In this document: one piece after another, positions 42,541-51,867 of the stretch
Layout of the letters: every line of letters begins with the position of its first letter
Numbering within the stretch: the stretch's first letter is position 1
Assembly: GCF_001477625.1 (NCBI RefSeq)
Contig: NZ_CP013692.1
Coordinates: 2,480,001 to 2,544,000 of the forward strand
Reading direction: 5' to 3'
Length of the DNA stretch: 64,000 bases
DNA from: Paucibacter sp. KCTC 42545
GTDB lineage: Bacteria; Pseudomonadota; Gammaproteobacteria; Burkholderiales; Burkholderiaceae_C
The notes under the pieces: generated by a model
Database searches by the model: none
Told to the model about the DNA's origin: nothing
Seen by the model: the letters and a program-made list of their open reading frames with translations, nothing else
Position numbers and translations under genes: made by a program

Positions 42541-43875
42541 TCAGGCTTTCGCTGCACCCGCCTTGGGCAGAACTTCGATGAAGCGATTGGCGATGAAGCC
42601 GTAGATCAGGAAGCCAACAGCCATCACGATCATGCCGCCGAAGACGGCGTCCTTGCCCGAGGCGTAAAGGGCGTAGAAGCTGTACAGCATGGCCACCATC
42701 AGCACCACCACATTGCGGGTGAACACGGCGCTGCTGACTTTGGCCTTGTGCATGATGATCATCAGGGCGGACAAAGCGGTGACGTAAGGCACCAGATTGG
42801 TCACCGCCGCCAGGTTCACCAGCTTGCCGAACTGCGCCGCCGCATCCGGCGACATGGTGGACACCGCCATCAAGGTCTGGATCACGCAAGCCACCACCAT
42901 ACCCACGATGGGCGCTTCCGCCGCCGTGATGCGGGCAAAGAAGGCGGGGAACATGCGCTGCTCCGCCGCGGCTTTGGAGACTTGGCTCAGCGTGAACTGC
43001 CAGCCCAGCAGCGAGCCCACGCAGGCCGCCACCGCCAGGAACAGAATCACATTGCCGACCATGGGCGTGAACATGGCGGCATAGACCAGGGCAAAGGGCG
43101 CGGTGGACTGAGCCAGTTCAGCATTCGGAACAATGCCCTGAATCACCGTGGTCGACAGGATGTAGACCACCGCCGCGCCGCCGGTGCCGAACAAGCAGGC
43201 CAGTGGCACATTGCGCTTGGGGTTCTCCACCGCATCAGAGTTGGCTGCGGCCGACTCCATGCCCAGAAAGGCCCACAAGGTCAGCGGGATGCTCGAGGCA
43301 ATCGCCTCGCTCAGCGGCGTGCCATGCGGGTTCCAGGCCTCGGCAAAGACCGAAGATTTGAACCAGAACCAGCCGATCACCGAGAGGCCGGCCACCGGGA
43401 TGATCACACCCCACACGGTGATGGCGCCGATCTTGCCCGTTACCTTGGGGCCGCCAAAATTGGCCACGGTGGTCAGCCACAGCAAACTCACCACGCCGAC
43501 GAAGAGCGGCGTCGAGCCGGTGCCCAGCCAAGGGATGAAGGGCGTGATGTAGCCCACCGCCGAGATGGCAATGGCCACATTGCCGATGGCAAGCGACAGG
43601 TAGTACAAGAAGGAGGCCATGAAGAAGCCCGACTTGCCATGCGCTTCCTCCGCATAAGCCGACATGCCGCCCGAGCGGGCGCAGAACAAACCGCATTGGG
43701 CAAAGCTGTAGGCAATTGCCATCGAACCCACGGCGGTGATGACCCAGGACAGCAGCGACACCGCGCCGAGTTGGGCCATATTGGCGGGCAACATGATGAT
43801 GCCCGAGCCCATCATATTGACCGCGACGATGGTGGTCAGCCCCATCAGGGACATTTTCTTGCTGGAATCAGCCAT
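42541..43875 (-). CDS. APC-family amino acid/polyamine antiporter (PotE-like)
   Basis: A 444-residue membrane protein with about twelve transmembrane segments. The first helix has the APC signature VNMMGSGIIMLPANMAQLG, like PotE and CadB; the later LWAFLGMESAAANSDAVENPKRNVP is also typical. PotE exchanges ornithine for putrescine, CadB lysine for cadaverine. The gene lies between two decarboxylase genes in one direction, which supports an exchanger role. AAGGAG precedes the ATG at 43875; an upstream start at 43923 lacks this. Confidence 0.92.
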   Translation of the reverse strand: MADSSKKMSLMGLTTIVAVNMMGSGIIMLPANMAQLGAVSLLSWVITAVGSMAIAYSFAQCGLFCARSGGMSAYAEEAHGKSGFFMASFLYYLSLAIGNVAIAISAVGYITPFIPWLGTGSTPLFVGVVSLLWLTTVANFGGPKVTGKIGAITVWGVIIPVAGLSVIGWFWFKSSVFAEAWNPHGTPLSEAIASSIPLTLWAFLGMESAAANSDAVENPKRNVPLACLFGTGGAAVVYILSTTVIQGIVPNAELAQSTAPFALVYAAMFTPMVGNVILFLAVAACVGSLLGWQFTLSQVSKAAAEQRMFPAFFARITAAEAPIVGMVVACVIQTLMAVSTMSPDAAAQFGKLVNLAAVTNLVPYVTALSALMIIMHKAKVSSAVFTRNVVVLMVAMLYSFYALYASGKDAVFGGMIVMAVGFLIYGFIANRFIEVLPKAGAAKA

Positions 43876-43983
43876 TGCGGGCTCCTTGATTTTGGGTCTT
43901 GCAAGCCAGGCTTGCAGCTGCATGAGAGGTCAAAGATCGCTTCGCCGCACGCTTCACAGCGCGCGGCCCCAAGCGGCCCGGAT

Positions 43984-46272
43984 TCACTTCAGGCATTGCA
44001 CAAAGTAGCGCCCGTCCTTGACCTCGACACCGTGGGTGTCACGGCCAAAACCAGGGAAGCGTTCACCCCAGTTTTGCAGGCCACGCAGATAGCCGATGAA
44101 GGGGCCATCCGCCGCGCCGGCCGACTCACCCGGCATCAACATCGGAATGCCCGGTGGGTAAGGCACGATGGCATTGGCCAGCACGCGGCCGGCCAGATCG
44201 TCCACCGCCACCTCCTCGATCTCGTTGTGCACCAGCTTGGAATAAGCATCGGCCGGCGTCATCACCGGCTCAGGCAGGGATGAGAAGGCCAAGGCCTGCA
44301 GGCGCAGGATGTTGCTGCTCTTCATCTGCTCAAACATGGCGTTGGCCAAGTCCTTCAGGCCAACACCGTTGTAAGCCTCGGGCACCGCCTCGCCGTGGCC
44401 GTAAAGCACCTCGGCCACCGGCGTGTTGGCGTCGTAGGCTTCCTTGAAGCGCAGCAAGGCATTGACCAAGGTGCCAAACTTGCCGCGCGTCACGCCCAGA
44501 GAGAACAGCACGAGGATGGTGAAGTCGGTGGTCTTCTCGACCTGAATGCCGCGCTGGCTCAAGAAGGCCGTCACTAGCATGGCGGGGATGCCGCTGGCCT
44601 CGAAGGAGCCGTCCTCGGCGATGCCCGGCGCCACGATGGACACCTTGATCGGGTCCAGCATGCAATAGCCCGCCTCGATGTCCGCAAAGCCGTGCCAACT
44701 CTGGCCAGGCTGCAGCACCCAGCAGCTAGGCTCGGTGCTCAGCAACTCGGTGGGCGCGTCCTCGAAAGCCATGGTCTTGCCGCTGGACGGGTCGGTGACG
44801 ACATCGGCATTCCAGGTGCTGAAGAACCAGTCGCCGCGGATCTGGGCATCGCGACGCATGCGCCAAACGGCCTTGCGGAAGATCACCGCTTCTTGAATCG
44901 AGTCATGCGTCAGCGTCACCCCGCCCACGCCGGTCATCATGGCTGCCGACACTTCGTTGGACGCGATGATCGCGTACAGCGGCGAGGTCGAGGCATGCAT
45001 CATGTAAGACTCGTTGAAACGCGCATGCGGCACCGGGTTGCGGCCGTCACGCACATTAATCAGCGAGGACTGCGAGATGGCAGCCAGCAACTTATGGGTC
45101 GAGGTGGTGGTAAAGATGGTGGGCTTGTCGCGCGGATAGTCCTTGGCTTCGCCATACATGCCGAAGCGGTCACGGTAGAGCGGGTTGAAGCGGGCGTAGC
45201 CATACCAGGCTTCGTCAAAGTGGATGCGGTCCACGCTCTTGTCCAGCAACTCCACCACCCGCGGCACCAAATAGATCAGGCCGTCATAGGTCGAGTTGGT
45301 GACGATGGCGTGCACCGCCTTCTTGGCCTTGTCCTTGGCCAGAGGGTTGGCATCGATGGCCGCCTTCACGCTAGCTTCGCTGAGCGTCTTGGCATGGATG
45401 GGGCCGATGATGCCCAGATGATTGCGCGAAGGCACCAGATAGGTGGGCACCACGCCGGTCATGGTCAGCGCCTGCTCGGTGGACTTGTGGGCATTGCGGT
45501 CGCACAAGGCGTAGTCACCGCGCGTGACCGAGGCCATCATGATGACCCGGTTGGACATGGATGAGCCGTTGGTGACGCTGTAAGCGCGGTCGCCGCCAAA
45601 GATCTTGGCGCAGTACTTTTCGCTCTCGCCAATGGGGCCGCTGTGATCGAGCAGCGAGCCCAGCTCGCCCACCGAGATCGACAAGTCCGAGCGCAGCAGG
45701 TTCTCACCGAAATAGTCATGGAAAGCCGCACCGACCGGCGACTTCAAAAACGCCGTGCCACCCGCGTGGCCCGGGGTGTGCCAGGAGTATTCGTACTTGC
45801 TGGCGAAGTCGATCAAAGCGCGAGTGAACGGTGGCGCAATCGCGTCGCGGTAACGCTTGATGGCGGCAAACACGCGGCCGGCGATGAAGGCCGTGGTGTC
45901 TTCCAGGAACCAAATCAGCTCGTCCACCTGACGCATCACTTCAGCGGATAGCTGGGCGCCGCCACTGCCCGCCATCATCATCACCGGCACATTGGTATTG
46001 CGCGCACGGATCAGGTTCAGGGTTTGGGTCGCACCCGCATGGCTATCGTCTTCGGAACCCATGGACCAGCTGAGCAAGACGCATTGAATGCCGGGGTCCG
46101 AATGGATCAAGGCCTGGGCATCTTCGACCGTGCTGGCCTCCAGCACCGTGATGTCACGCTCGGCCAGGGCCGCGCCCAGGGCGCGTACCGCCCGGCCAAC
46201 GGCCGATTGCGCATTGAACTCTGCGCTGACCAGCAGCGCCTTCATTTCAACAATCCGCACTCCATGACTCAT
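43984..46272 (-). CDS. Orn/Lys/Arg decarboxylase, second paralogue
   Basis: A 762-residue decarboxylase similar in build to the one at 39079 but clearly divergent: wing domain (1-135), PLP domain with Lys394 in TTSTHKLLAAISQ, His in TPGHAGG, HFDEAWYGYARF, and a C-terminal domain. In the wing domain the acidic residues seen in the first paralogue are replaced (LLVSAEFN, LLSWSMG). ATG 46272 follows GGGAG; ATG 46293 has no good site. It is the first gene of the cluster. The pair may act on different basic amino acids. Confidence 0.92.
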   Translation of the reverse strand: MSHGVRIVEMKALLVSAEFNAQSAVGRAVRALGAALAERDITVLEASTVEDAQALIHSDPGIQCVLLSWSMGSEDDSHAGATQTLNLIRARNTNVPVMMMAGSGGAQLSAEVMRQVDELIWFLEDTTAFIAGRVFAAIKRYRDAIAPPFTRALIDFASKYEYSWHTPGHAGGTAFLKSPVGAAFHDYFGENLLRSDLSISVGELGSLLDHSGPIGESEKYCAKIFGGDRAYSVTNGSSMSNRVIMMASVTRGDYALCDRNAHKSTEQALTMTGVVPTYLVPSRNHLGIIGPIHAKTLSEASVKAAIDANPLAKDKAKKAVHAIVTNSTYDGLIYLVPRVVELLDKSVDRIHFDEAWYGYARFNPLYRDRFGMYGEAKDYPRDKPTIFTTTSTHKLLAAISQSSLINVRDGRNPVPHARFNESYMMHASTSPLYAIIASNEVSAAMMTGVGGVTLTHDSIQEAVIFRKAVWRMRRDAQIRGDWFFSTWNADVVTDPSSGKTMAFEDAPTELLSTEPSCWVLQPGQSWHGFADIEAGYCMLDPIKVSIVAPGIAEDGSFEASGIPAMLVTAFLSQRGIQVEKTTDFTILVLFSLGVTRGKFGTLVNALLRFKEAYDANTPVAEVLYGHGEAVPEAYNGVGLKDLANAMFEQMKSSNILRLQALAFSSLPEPVMTPADAYSKLVHNEIEEVAVDDLAGRVLANAIVPYPPGIPMLMPGESAGAADGPFIGYLRGLQNWGERFPGFGRDTHGVEVKDGRYFVQCLK

Positions 46273-46792
46273 CAAATACTCCCGGTTAGCCAAGGCCCCC
46301 TTGGACCCTGAATGCAGGCTTGTGGCCTGCCTTAAAAATGGCTGCTAGGTTAGGCCTTGGGGCAATGAGCCACAACACCTAACTTGGCAGCCAAACAAGC
46401 ATGATTTGAGTCCACGCAAACCCAAGGCGATTTGCGTCTGCGCAAAGTGGGCGGGCCGCTGGACCGGAGAGCGAACATGGCCGTTGGTCGAGGAGGCCGA
46501 TCAAGATTGAGTCGCTCGGCATGCGTGCATGCGGGACGCGTCACCGCTGCAAAACATGTGCAGGTCTCCGGCAGCGAGACCTGACCCTCGGCGGGATCAA
46601 GTACTTGCGTTGCAGCGCCTGTATAGAAGCACACCCGGCATGATTACGATCGCCTGCAGCACCGGCCCTACATCGACTGAGCCGTTCTGCTGCCAAGTTG
46701 CCCAAAGAAAAAAGGCGGCACACCGATCATCCCGATCGATGTGCCGCCAGGGCTCTAGCCAGCTCGCGCTGGCGAACTCAGTTCAGTTCAAT
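46273..46792. other. Upstream region of the decarboxylase cluster
   Basis: These 520 bases should contain the promoter of the decarboxylase cluster. Two small dyads lie near the start: CCAAGG-CCC-CCTTGG (46290-46304) and GCAGGC-N5-GCCTGC (46314-46330). I see no clear promoter boxes and no credible gene. The right end holds the terminator of the neighbouring minus-strand gene. Confidence 0.5.
46704..46748 (-). terminator. Intrinsic terminator of the small membrane protein gene
   Basis: GGCGGCACA (46714-46722) and TGTGCCGCC (46740-46748) form a 9-bp stem, extended by CGATC/GATCG inside. On the minus strand it is followed by TTTTTTCTTT. It ends the prlC-SDR-membrane protein unit. Confidence 0.88.
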
Positions 46793-47074
46793 TCAGTTCA
46801 GACGTGATCCCGGCGTGGGCACTTCGCGAGCCTCAACATCAACCACCTCGCCCACCGGCTCGCGCCGCGCAGACATCGGGCCGCGCCCGGCACGGAATTG
46901 CCCGGCGCGCTTCAGGCCCGAGACATCAATGACCGGCTTGCGCCCGCGCAGCAGGCTCCAGATCACCACCCCCAAGAGCGTGAACAAGGCCAGCGCGAAA
47001 AAGGCGAGTACCAGCACCGCGGTGGCCACACCCAGGACCAATCGCGTCAACAAACTCAGCACTGAAGAAATCAT
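46793..47074 (-). CDS. Small single-span membrane protein, unknown
   Basis: A 93-residue protein with one or two hydrophobic segments (LVLGVATAVLVLAFFALALF, then LLGVVIWSLL) and a basic cytoplasmic tail (RGRKPVIDVSGLKRAGQF). I do not recognise the family. It begins 67 bases after the SDR gene and ends before a good terminator, so it is likely the last gene of that unit. Its stop codon lies in a short run of TTCAG repeats (46779-46801). Confidence 0.65.
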   Translation of the reverse strand: MISSVLSLLTRLVLGVATAVLVLAFFALALFTLLGVVIWSLLRGRKPVIDVSGLKRAGQFRAGRGPMSARREPVGEVVDVEAREVPTPGSRLN

Positions 47075-47141
47075 CTCGCTCTACCCCTTTCGCCCTCTTG
47101 CAGGCCCCAAAACTCCTCAATTGAGGGCTGCACCGCCAATT

Positions 47142-47897
47142 TCAACCCCGGCCCACCAGGGGCATATGGCTGGCCATCACGGTCATCTGCTGCACATTCG
47201 CACTCAGCGGCAGGCTGGCCATGTACAGCACGGCGCTGACGGCGTGAGCCACATCCATGGTCGGCTCGACGGCAATCTGGCCATTGGCCTGGCGCACGCC
47301 GCGCGTCATCGGCAGGGCCATCTCGGTCAAGGCATTGCCGATGTCGATCTGACCACAAGCGATGTCGAAGGCGCGGCCATCCAGCGCCAGCGACTTGGTC
47401 AGGCCGGTGATGGCATGTTTGCTGGCCGTGTAGGGCGCCGAGTTGGGCCGCGGCGCCTGAGCCGAGACCGAGCCGTTATTGATGATGCGGCCGCCACGCG
47501 GCAGCTGCGCCTTCATCAGCGTGAAGGCGGCCTGGGCGCACAGAAAACTGCCACTCAAATTGACATCGATCACCGCCTGCCATTGGTCGAAGCTGAGCTC
47601 GTCAATCGGCACCGCCGGCGCCGACAGGCCGGCATTGTTAAAGAGCAGATCGAGGCGGCCGAACTGCGCCCGGACCTGCTCAAACACCGCCGCCACGGCT
47701 GCCGGCTGGCTGATGTCCGCCGCCAGCACCAGGGCCTGATCCAGCTGGGCGCCCAAGGCCGCCGTTTCGCGCAAAGCCGCCTCGCGGCGCCCGACCAGGG
47801 CCACGCGGTAGCCCGCCTGCATCAGCGCCAAAGCCACGGCCCGGCCAATGCCCGAACCGGCGCCTGTCACCAAGGCAAATTTGCTCACTGTGCTCAT
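47142..47897 (-). CDS. SDR-family NAD(P)-dependent oxidoreductase
   Basis: A 251-residue classical short-chain dehydrogenase: cofactor motif TGAGSGIG (11-18), NNAG, the catalytic Ser in INNGSVSAQ and Tyr/Lys in YTASKHA. The basic residues after the second strand (VGRREA) suggest NADP preference. The substrate is unknown. It starts 27 bases after the oligopeptidase gene stop, probably in the same transcript. Confidence 0.92.
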   Translation of the reverse strand: MSTVSKFALVTGAGSGIGRAVALALMQAGYRVALVGRREAALRETAALGAQLDQALVLAADISQPAAVAAVFEQVRAQFGRLDLLFNNAGLSAPAVPIDELSFDQWQAVIDVNLSGSFLCAQAAFTLMKAQLPRGGRIINNGSVSAQAPRPNSAPYTASKHAITGLTKSLALDGRAFDIACGQIDIGNALTEMALPMTRGVRQANGQIAVEPTMDVAHAVSAVLYMASLPLSANVQQMTVMASHMPLVGRG

Positions 47898-47924
47898 CGC
47901 ACCCGCCCTTCCCTCTTGAGTTTC

Positions 47925-50000
47925 TTAGTTCTGCAACAAGCCCCGGCCCTTGAGCATGGGCGCCACTTGCGGATCGCGGCCGCGGAAAGCCCGGAAGGCC
48001 TCGCCGGGCTCGCGGCTGTTGCCGCTGGAGTAAATCGTTTCCAGCAAGCGCTGCGCCACGACGGGGTCGAAGATACTCCCTGCCTCTACAAAGGCCTGAT
48101 AGGCGTCCATCTCCAGCACCTCGGCCCACATATAGACGTAGTAACCGGCGGCGTAAGAGCTGCCCGAGAACAGGTGTTGGAAATGCGTCAGCCGGTGATT
48201 CAGGCCCACCGCTGCGGGCAGACCGTAGGCGGCCAAGGTTTGCGCCTCGAAAGCCACGACCTCGGGGCCCAGCGCGTCGGTGAGCGAATGCGCTGCCAGG
48301 TCGACCAAGGCGCTGGCGGTGTAACGTACCGTTTCATAGCCCTGGTTGAACAGCGCCGCCGCCTTGAGCTTGGCCAGCAATTCTTCAGGGATCGGCGCAC
48401 CGGTCTTGTAGTGCCGCGCATGCTTTTTCAGCACCTCGGGCTCAGCCATCCAATGCTCGAACATCTGCGAGGGCAGCTCGACAAAATCACGCAAGACCTG
48501 GGTGCCGGAAAGCCGCTCGAACTCGACGTCAGACAGCAAGCCATGCAGACCGTGGCCGAACTCATGGAACAAGGTGCGGGCATCGTCAAAGCTCAGCAGC
48601 GTGGGCTCGCCCGCCGCGCCCTTGGCGAAGTTGTTATTGTTCAGAATGATGGGCAGGCAATCCAGGCCGTTGCGGGCTCGCCAGCGCAAAGCATTCATCC
48701 ACGCGCCGCTGCGCTTGATGCTGCGTGCGAAGTTGTCTTGCACGAAGAGGCCGCGCGCTTGACCATCAGCGCCGCGCACCTCGTAGACCTTCACATCGGG
48801 GTGATAGGCTTTGATGCCCGGCTGGTCCACAAAGCTCAGGCCAAACAAACGGCCGGCACAGTCAAACAAGGCCTGCACCATCGCATCCAGCGGGAAGTAA
48901 GGCTTGACCTCGGCCTCGTCCAAGTCGTACTTGGCCTTGCGCACCTTCTCGGCGTAGAAGCGCCAATCCCAGGCTTGCAAGGGCAAGGCATGACCCAGGC
49001 TTTGCATCATCGCTTCCAAGGCTTCTTGCTCCAGCGCGCAGGCGGCCTTGGCGGGCTCCCACACCTGGTCCAGCAAGCCCAGCACCGCTTGGCGGCTGCC
49101 GGCCATGGTGTCGGCCAGGGCGTAGTCAGCGTAGCAAGCATGGCCATGCAGGCGCGCTTGCTCATTACGCAGGGTCAGGATTTCTTGCGCGATGGTGCGG
49201 TTATCGCTGGCGCCGGCATGCTCGCCGCGACTCACCCAGGCTTCCCAGGCTTGCTGGCGCAAATCGCGCCGCTCGCTGAAGGTCAGGAAGGGCACGATCA
49301 GGGAGCGCGACAAAGTAATCACATGCGCGCCACCCACGCCGCCCTTGCCCGCAATCCCACGTTCGGCGGCCGCCTGCGCCGCAGCCTGGCGCACAAAGTC
49401 CGGCAGGCCGGCCAGATCGGCCTCGCCGTCCAGCACCAGTTGGTAGCCGGTTTCATCCGCCAAGACGTTCTGGCCGAACTGCGTATTGAGCTCGGCCAGG
49501 CGTCCCATCACCTCGGCATAACGGCGCTGTTCAGCAGCACCCAGCTGGGCGCCGGCGCGCACGAAGTCCAGGTGCACACGCTCCAGCAAACGCAGCTCCT
49601 GGGCGGACAGGCCCAGGCTCTGGCGCTCGCGATAAATAGTAGCGACGCGCGCAAACAGGCCGGCGTGCATATAGGTCCAGCTGCTGTGCGCGGCCAGTGG
49701 GGCGGCCAGGGCGCGCTGGGCGGCCTGCAGCTCTGGCGAGGTGGCCGAAGCCGCCAAGGTGCCGAACAAATGCTCCAGCCGGGTCAGCAAACGGCCGCTG
49801 CGGTCAAAGCTCGCCAAGGTATTGGCAAAGCTGGGCGCTTCGGTCTGCGCCGCGATGGCGTCAATTTCGGCCCGGTGCTGGGCCAGTGCGATCTCAAACG
49901 CCGGAGCGAAATGCTGGGCTTGGATTTGCGCAAAGTCCGGCAAGCCCAGCGGGGCGGCCCAGTCTTGCAGCAAGGGATTGGAGGCGGGGTTGGGGCTCAT
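47925..50000 (-). CDS. prlC: Oligopeptidase A (M3 family)
   Basis: A 691-residue M3 metallopeptidase with zinc motif FHEFGHGLHGLLS and the downstream Glu in the following helix. The long helical N-terminal half is typical of PrlC/Dcp; the C-terminal YVYMWAEVLEMDAYQAF is the family's closing helix. The cytosolic enzyme cuts short peptides, including cleaved signal peptides. No signal peptide is present when starting at ATG 50000. A terminator lies just upstream, leaving only about 37 bases for its own promoter. Confidence 0.92.
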   Translation of the reverse strand: MSPNPASNPLLQDWAAPLGLPDFAQIQAQHFAPAFEIALAQHRAEIDAIAAQTEAPSFANTLASFDRSGRLLTRLEHLFGTLAASATSPELQAAQRALAAPLAAHSSWTYMHAGLFARVATIYRERQSLGLSAQELRLLERVHLDFVRAGAQLGAAEQRRYAEVMGRLAELNTQFGQNVLADETGYQLVLDGEADLAGLPDFVRQAAAQAAAERGIAGKGGVGGAHVITLSRSLIVPFLTFSERRDLRQQAWEAWVSRGEHAGASDNRTIAQEILTLRNEQARLHGHACYADYALADTMAGSRQAVLGLLDQVWEPAKAACALEQEALEAMMQSLGHALPLQAWDWRFYAEKVRKAKYDLDEAEVKPYFPLDAMVQALFDCAGRLFGLSFVDQPGIKAYHPDVKVYEVRGADGQARGLFVQDNFARSIKRSGAWMNALRWRARNGLDCLPIILNNNNFAKGAAGEPTLLSFDDARTLFHEFGHGLHGLLSDVEFERLSGTQVLRDFVELPSQMFEHWMAEPEVLKKHARHYKTGAPIPEELLAKLKAAALFNQGYETVRYTASALVDLAAHSLTDALGPEVVAFEAQTLAAYGLPAAVGLNHRLTHFQHLFSGSSYAAGYYVYMWAEVLEMDAYQAFVEAGSIFDPVVAQRLLETIYSSGNSREPGEAFRAFRGRDPQVAPMLKGRGLLQN

Positions 50001-50037
50001 GGCGTGATGGCGGGATGACGTGAAAAATGGACTGCCC

Positions 50038-50074
50038 AAAAAGCAAAAAGGCGCCAGCTGCAAAGCCTGGCGCC
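50038..50074 (-). terminator. Intrinsic terminator between the coiled-coil protein gene and prlC
   Basis: GGCGCCAG (50050-50057) and CTGGCGCC (50067-50074) form an 8-bp stem; on the minus strand TTTTT, GC and TTTTT follow. It ends the transcript of the secreted coiled-coil gene just before prlC. Confidence 0.88.
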
Positions 50075-50110
50075 CATTCGGCTCATTGGACCGGAAAGAA
50101 GCTCACTCGC

Positions 50111-50803
50111 TTACTTCGGCGCCGTAGCGGCGGCAGCAGCGCGTTCCTTCTTGATGGCGGCTTCGTCGGCCTCGTCGTAGGCCTTGTTGCCGCACTCGGC
50201 CTTCCAGTTGTCGATCTTGTCGAGGTGGGCTTCGGTGCGCTCTTCCAGGGCCTTGAAGCTGGCGTTGAAGGGGTCCACCTTGTCGGAGAACGTCTTGCGG
50301 CGGGCTTCCAGCGCCTTGCCCTTCTCAATCACGGGGGCGGCGGCGGCGTCAAACTTAGCGGCGCGGGCTTCATATTCCTTGCGCTTGGCTTCGAGCTCGT
50401 CCTTCGTCATCTTGGGCGCGGCAGCCTTGATCTCGTCGTTCATCTTCAAGATGCCTTCGCGCTCGGCCTTGAACTCGGCGACTTCGGCCATGTAGGCCTT
50501 GTCAGCCTCGTTCAATTCTTCTTTTTCCTTCTTCAGCGCCACGCTCTGGTCCTTGTAGACCTGCTGGGCTTCCTTGATGGACAGGGCTTCTTGGGTATTG
50601 GCCTCATACAAAGCCATGCAAGCGCGCAACTCGTCGCGGCTCATGACTTTTTGCTTGGGCTTTTCCACCACCGGCTTGCCGACCTTGTTGTTCTTCGGGT
50701 CAACCTTGGCGTTCGGGTTGGTCGTGACATTGGATTGCGCCACGGCCTGGAACGATGCGGGCAAAGCCAGGGCCAGGGCGAGAGAGAGGGCGAGAAGTTT
50801 CAT
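50111..50803 (-). CDS. Secreted coiled-coil protein, unknown function
   Basis: A 230-residue protein with a signal peptide (LLALSLALALALPASFQAVA) and a long charged helical part (about 65-200) rich in Lys, Glu and Ala, with heptad patterns such as SVALKKEKEELNEADKAYMA. Two Cys (in LRACMALYE and WKAECGNK) bracket the helix and may form a disulfide. The C-terminus is Ala/Lys-rich. No known domain is recognised; the shape is like periplasmic chaperones or cell-envelope spacers. ATG 50803 starts the signal peptide; the longer frame from 50941 does not. Confidence 0.78.
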   Translation of the reverse strand: MKLLALSLALALALPASFQAVAQSNVTTNPNAKVDPKNNKVGKPVVEKPKQKVMSRDELRACMALYEANTQEALSIKEAQQVYKDQSVALKKEKEELNEADKAYMAEVAEFKAEREGILKMNDEIKAAAPKMTKDELEAKRKEYEARAAKFDAAAAPVIEKGKALEARRKTFSDKVDPFNASFKALEERTEAHLDKIDNWKAECGNKAYDEADEAAIKKERAAAAATAPK

Positions 50804-50959
50804 GGTGGAGACTCGGCTGAATGCACCCTGTGGATGGGGGTGCGGACAAAAAATCAGGCGCCCATCATGCCACGCAGGGCGAATGGGCTGTGCGAGAGGC
50901 GTGCAACAAAGCGTGACACCGGGGTGCGGCCATCGCCGCATCCGCCGTCACGCCGCGGC

Positions 50960-51232
50960 TTACTGCAAGCCCTTGCGGAGCAACTCGGCCACCAGGGCAT
51001 TGATGCCGCCCTCATGGCTGGCGGCCTTGTCGCGCAGGGTCTGGGTCAGCTCGGCCGGCAGCTTGCAGGCGAAGGGCACCAGGCCGGCGGCGCTGTCGAG
51101 GCGGCGCTGCTCCTTGCGGTCCGGCAACTGGGCCGCGCCCTGGCCAAAGCGGCCGGGAACAGGCGCACCTCGCATCTGGGTATCAAGTTTCAGGCCGGCG
51201 AGGCGGTCGAGGTCGGTTTTCTTCATGCTCAT
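50960..51232 (-). CDS. Small protein with ribbon-helix-helix-like end, unknown
   Basis: A 90-residue protein. The C-terminal half (VPFACKLPAELTQTLRDKAA, then GGINALVAELLRKGL) resembles a ribbon-helix-helix DNA-binding fold, as in Arc/ParD-like proteins; the N-terminal part is Arg/Gln-rich. No toxin-like gene is beside it, so a toxin-antitoxin role is not supported. Start ATG 51232 or 51226. It is divergent from yaeQ. Confidence 0.6.
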   Translation of the reverse strand: MSMKKTDLDRLAGLKLDTQMRGAPVPGRFGQGAAQLPDRKEQRRLDSAAGLVPFACKLPAELTQTLRDKAASHEGGINALVAELLRKGLQ

Positions 51233-51306
51233 GGCCTGGATTGTCCCTCATCGCCTGGGTTGATAATTCGCCACCCCGCCGACCACCACCAGAGAAACGC
51301 GCCCAC

Positions 51307-51867
51307 ATGGCAATCAAGGCCACCATCCACAAAGCCCAAGTCCAAATCGCCGACATGGACCGCAATGTCTACGGCGAACACAATCTGACCATCGCCCGCC
51401 AGCCCTCGGAAACCGACGAGCGCATGATGATCCGCATCCTGGCCTTCGCCCTGAATGTGCAGGCCGATGATCTGAATGGCCAGCTGGAGCTGAGCAAGGG
51501 CCTGGCCGACGCCGATGAGCCCGAGCTGTGGCAGCGCGACCTGACCGGTGACATCAAGCATTGGATCGACCTCGGCCAACCCGATGACCGCCGCCTGCTC
51601 AAAGCCCATGGCCGCTCGGGCCATGTCAGCGTCTACGGCTTTGCCTACAGCACACCGATCTGGTGGGCCAATATCGAATCCAAGCTGACGCGGCTGAACC
51701 GCCTGTCGGTCTGGCAGATTCCGCATGAGCAGTCGCAAGCCCTGGCCAAGCTGGCGCAACGCACCATGCAGCTGCAAGTGACGGTGCAGGATGGCGGCAT
51801 TTATGTCTCCACGGCCGCCGACTCGATTGAAATCAACCCCATCGCGCTCAAGCGCCCGCAGGAATGA
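51307..51867 (+). CDS. yaeQ: YaeQ family protein
   Basis: A 186-residue protein that follows the YaeQ family over its length (ATIHKAQVQIADMDRNVYGE, then HNLTIARQPSETDERMMIRI and WIDLGQPDDRRLLKAHGR). The fold belongs to the PD-(D/E)XK nuclease-like superfamily, but no nuclease function is established. The start ATG 51307 is chosen by family alignment. The prolyl oligopeptidase start overlaps its stop codon. Confidence 0.92.
   Translation: MAIKATIHKAQVQIADMDRNVYGEHNLTIARQPSETDERMMIRILAFALNVQADDLNGQLELSKGLADADEPELWQRDLTGDIKHWIDLGQPDDRRLLKAHGRSGHVSVYGFAYSTPIWWANIESKLTRLNRLSVWQIPHEQSQALAKLAQRTMQLQVTVQDGGIYVSTAADSIEINPIALKRPQE

Noticed and set aside
46350..46634. 94-codon frame in the decarboxylase upstream region
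   Set aside because: No ribosome site, signal or recognisable pattern; amino-acid composition is Arg/Pro/Cys-rich as in random GC-rich frames.
46779..46801. TTCAG/TTCAA short tandem repeat
   Set aside because: Only about four units; it overlaps a stop codon region and shows no sign of a mobile element or attachment site.
46698..50018. 1106-codon open frame on the plus strand
   Set aside because: It runs antisense through prlC and the SDR gene, whose motifs ([18 protein letters not shown]) prove the minus strand. No domain is seen in the antisense product.
50960..51232. Antitoxin of a toxin-antitoxin pair
   Set aside because: Only a ribbon-helix-helix-like end is visible and no toxin-like gene lies on either side.
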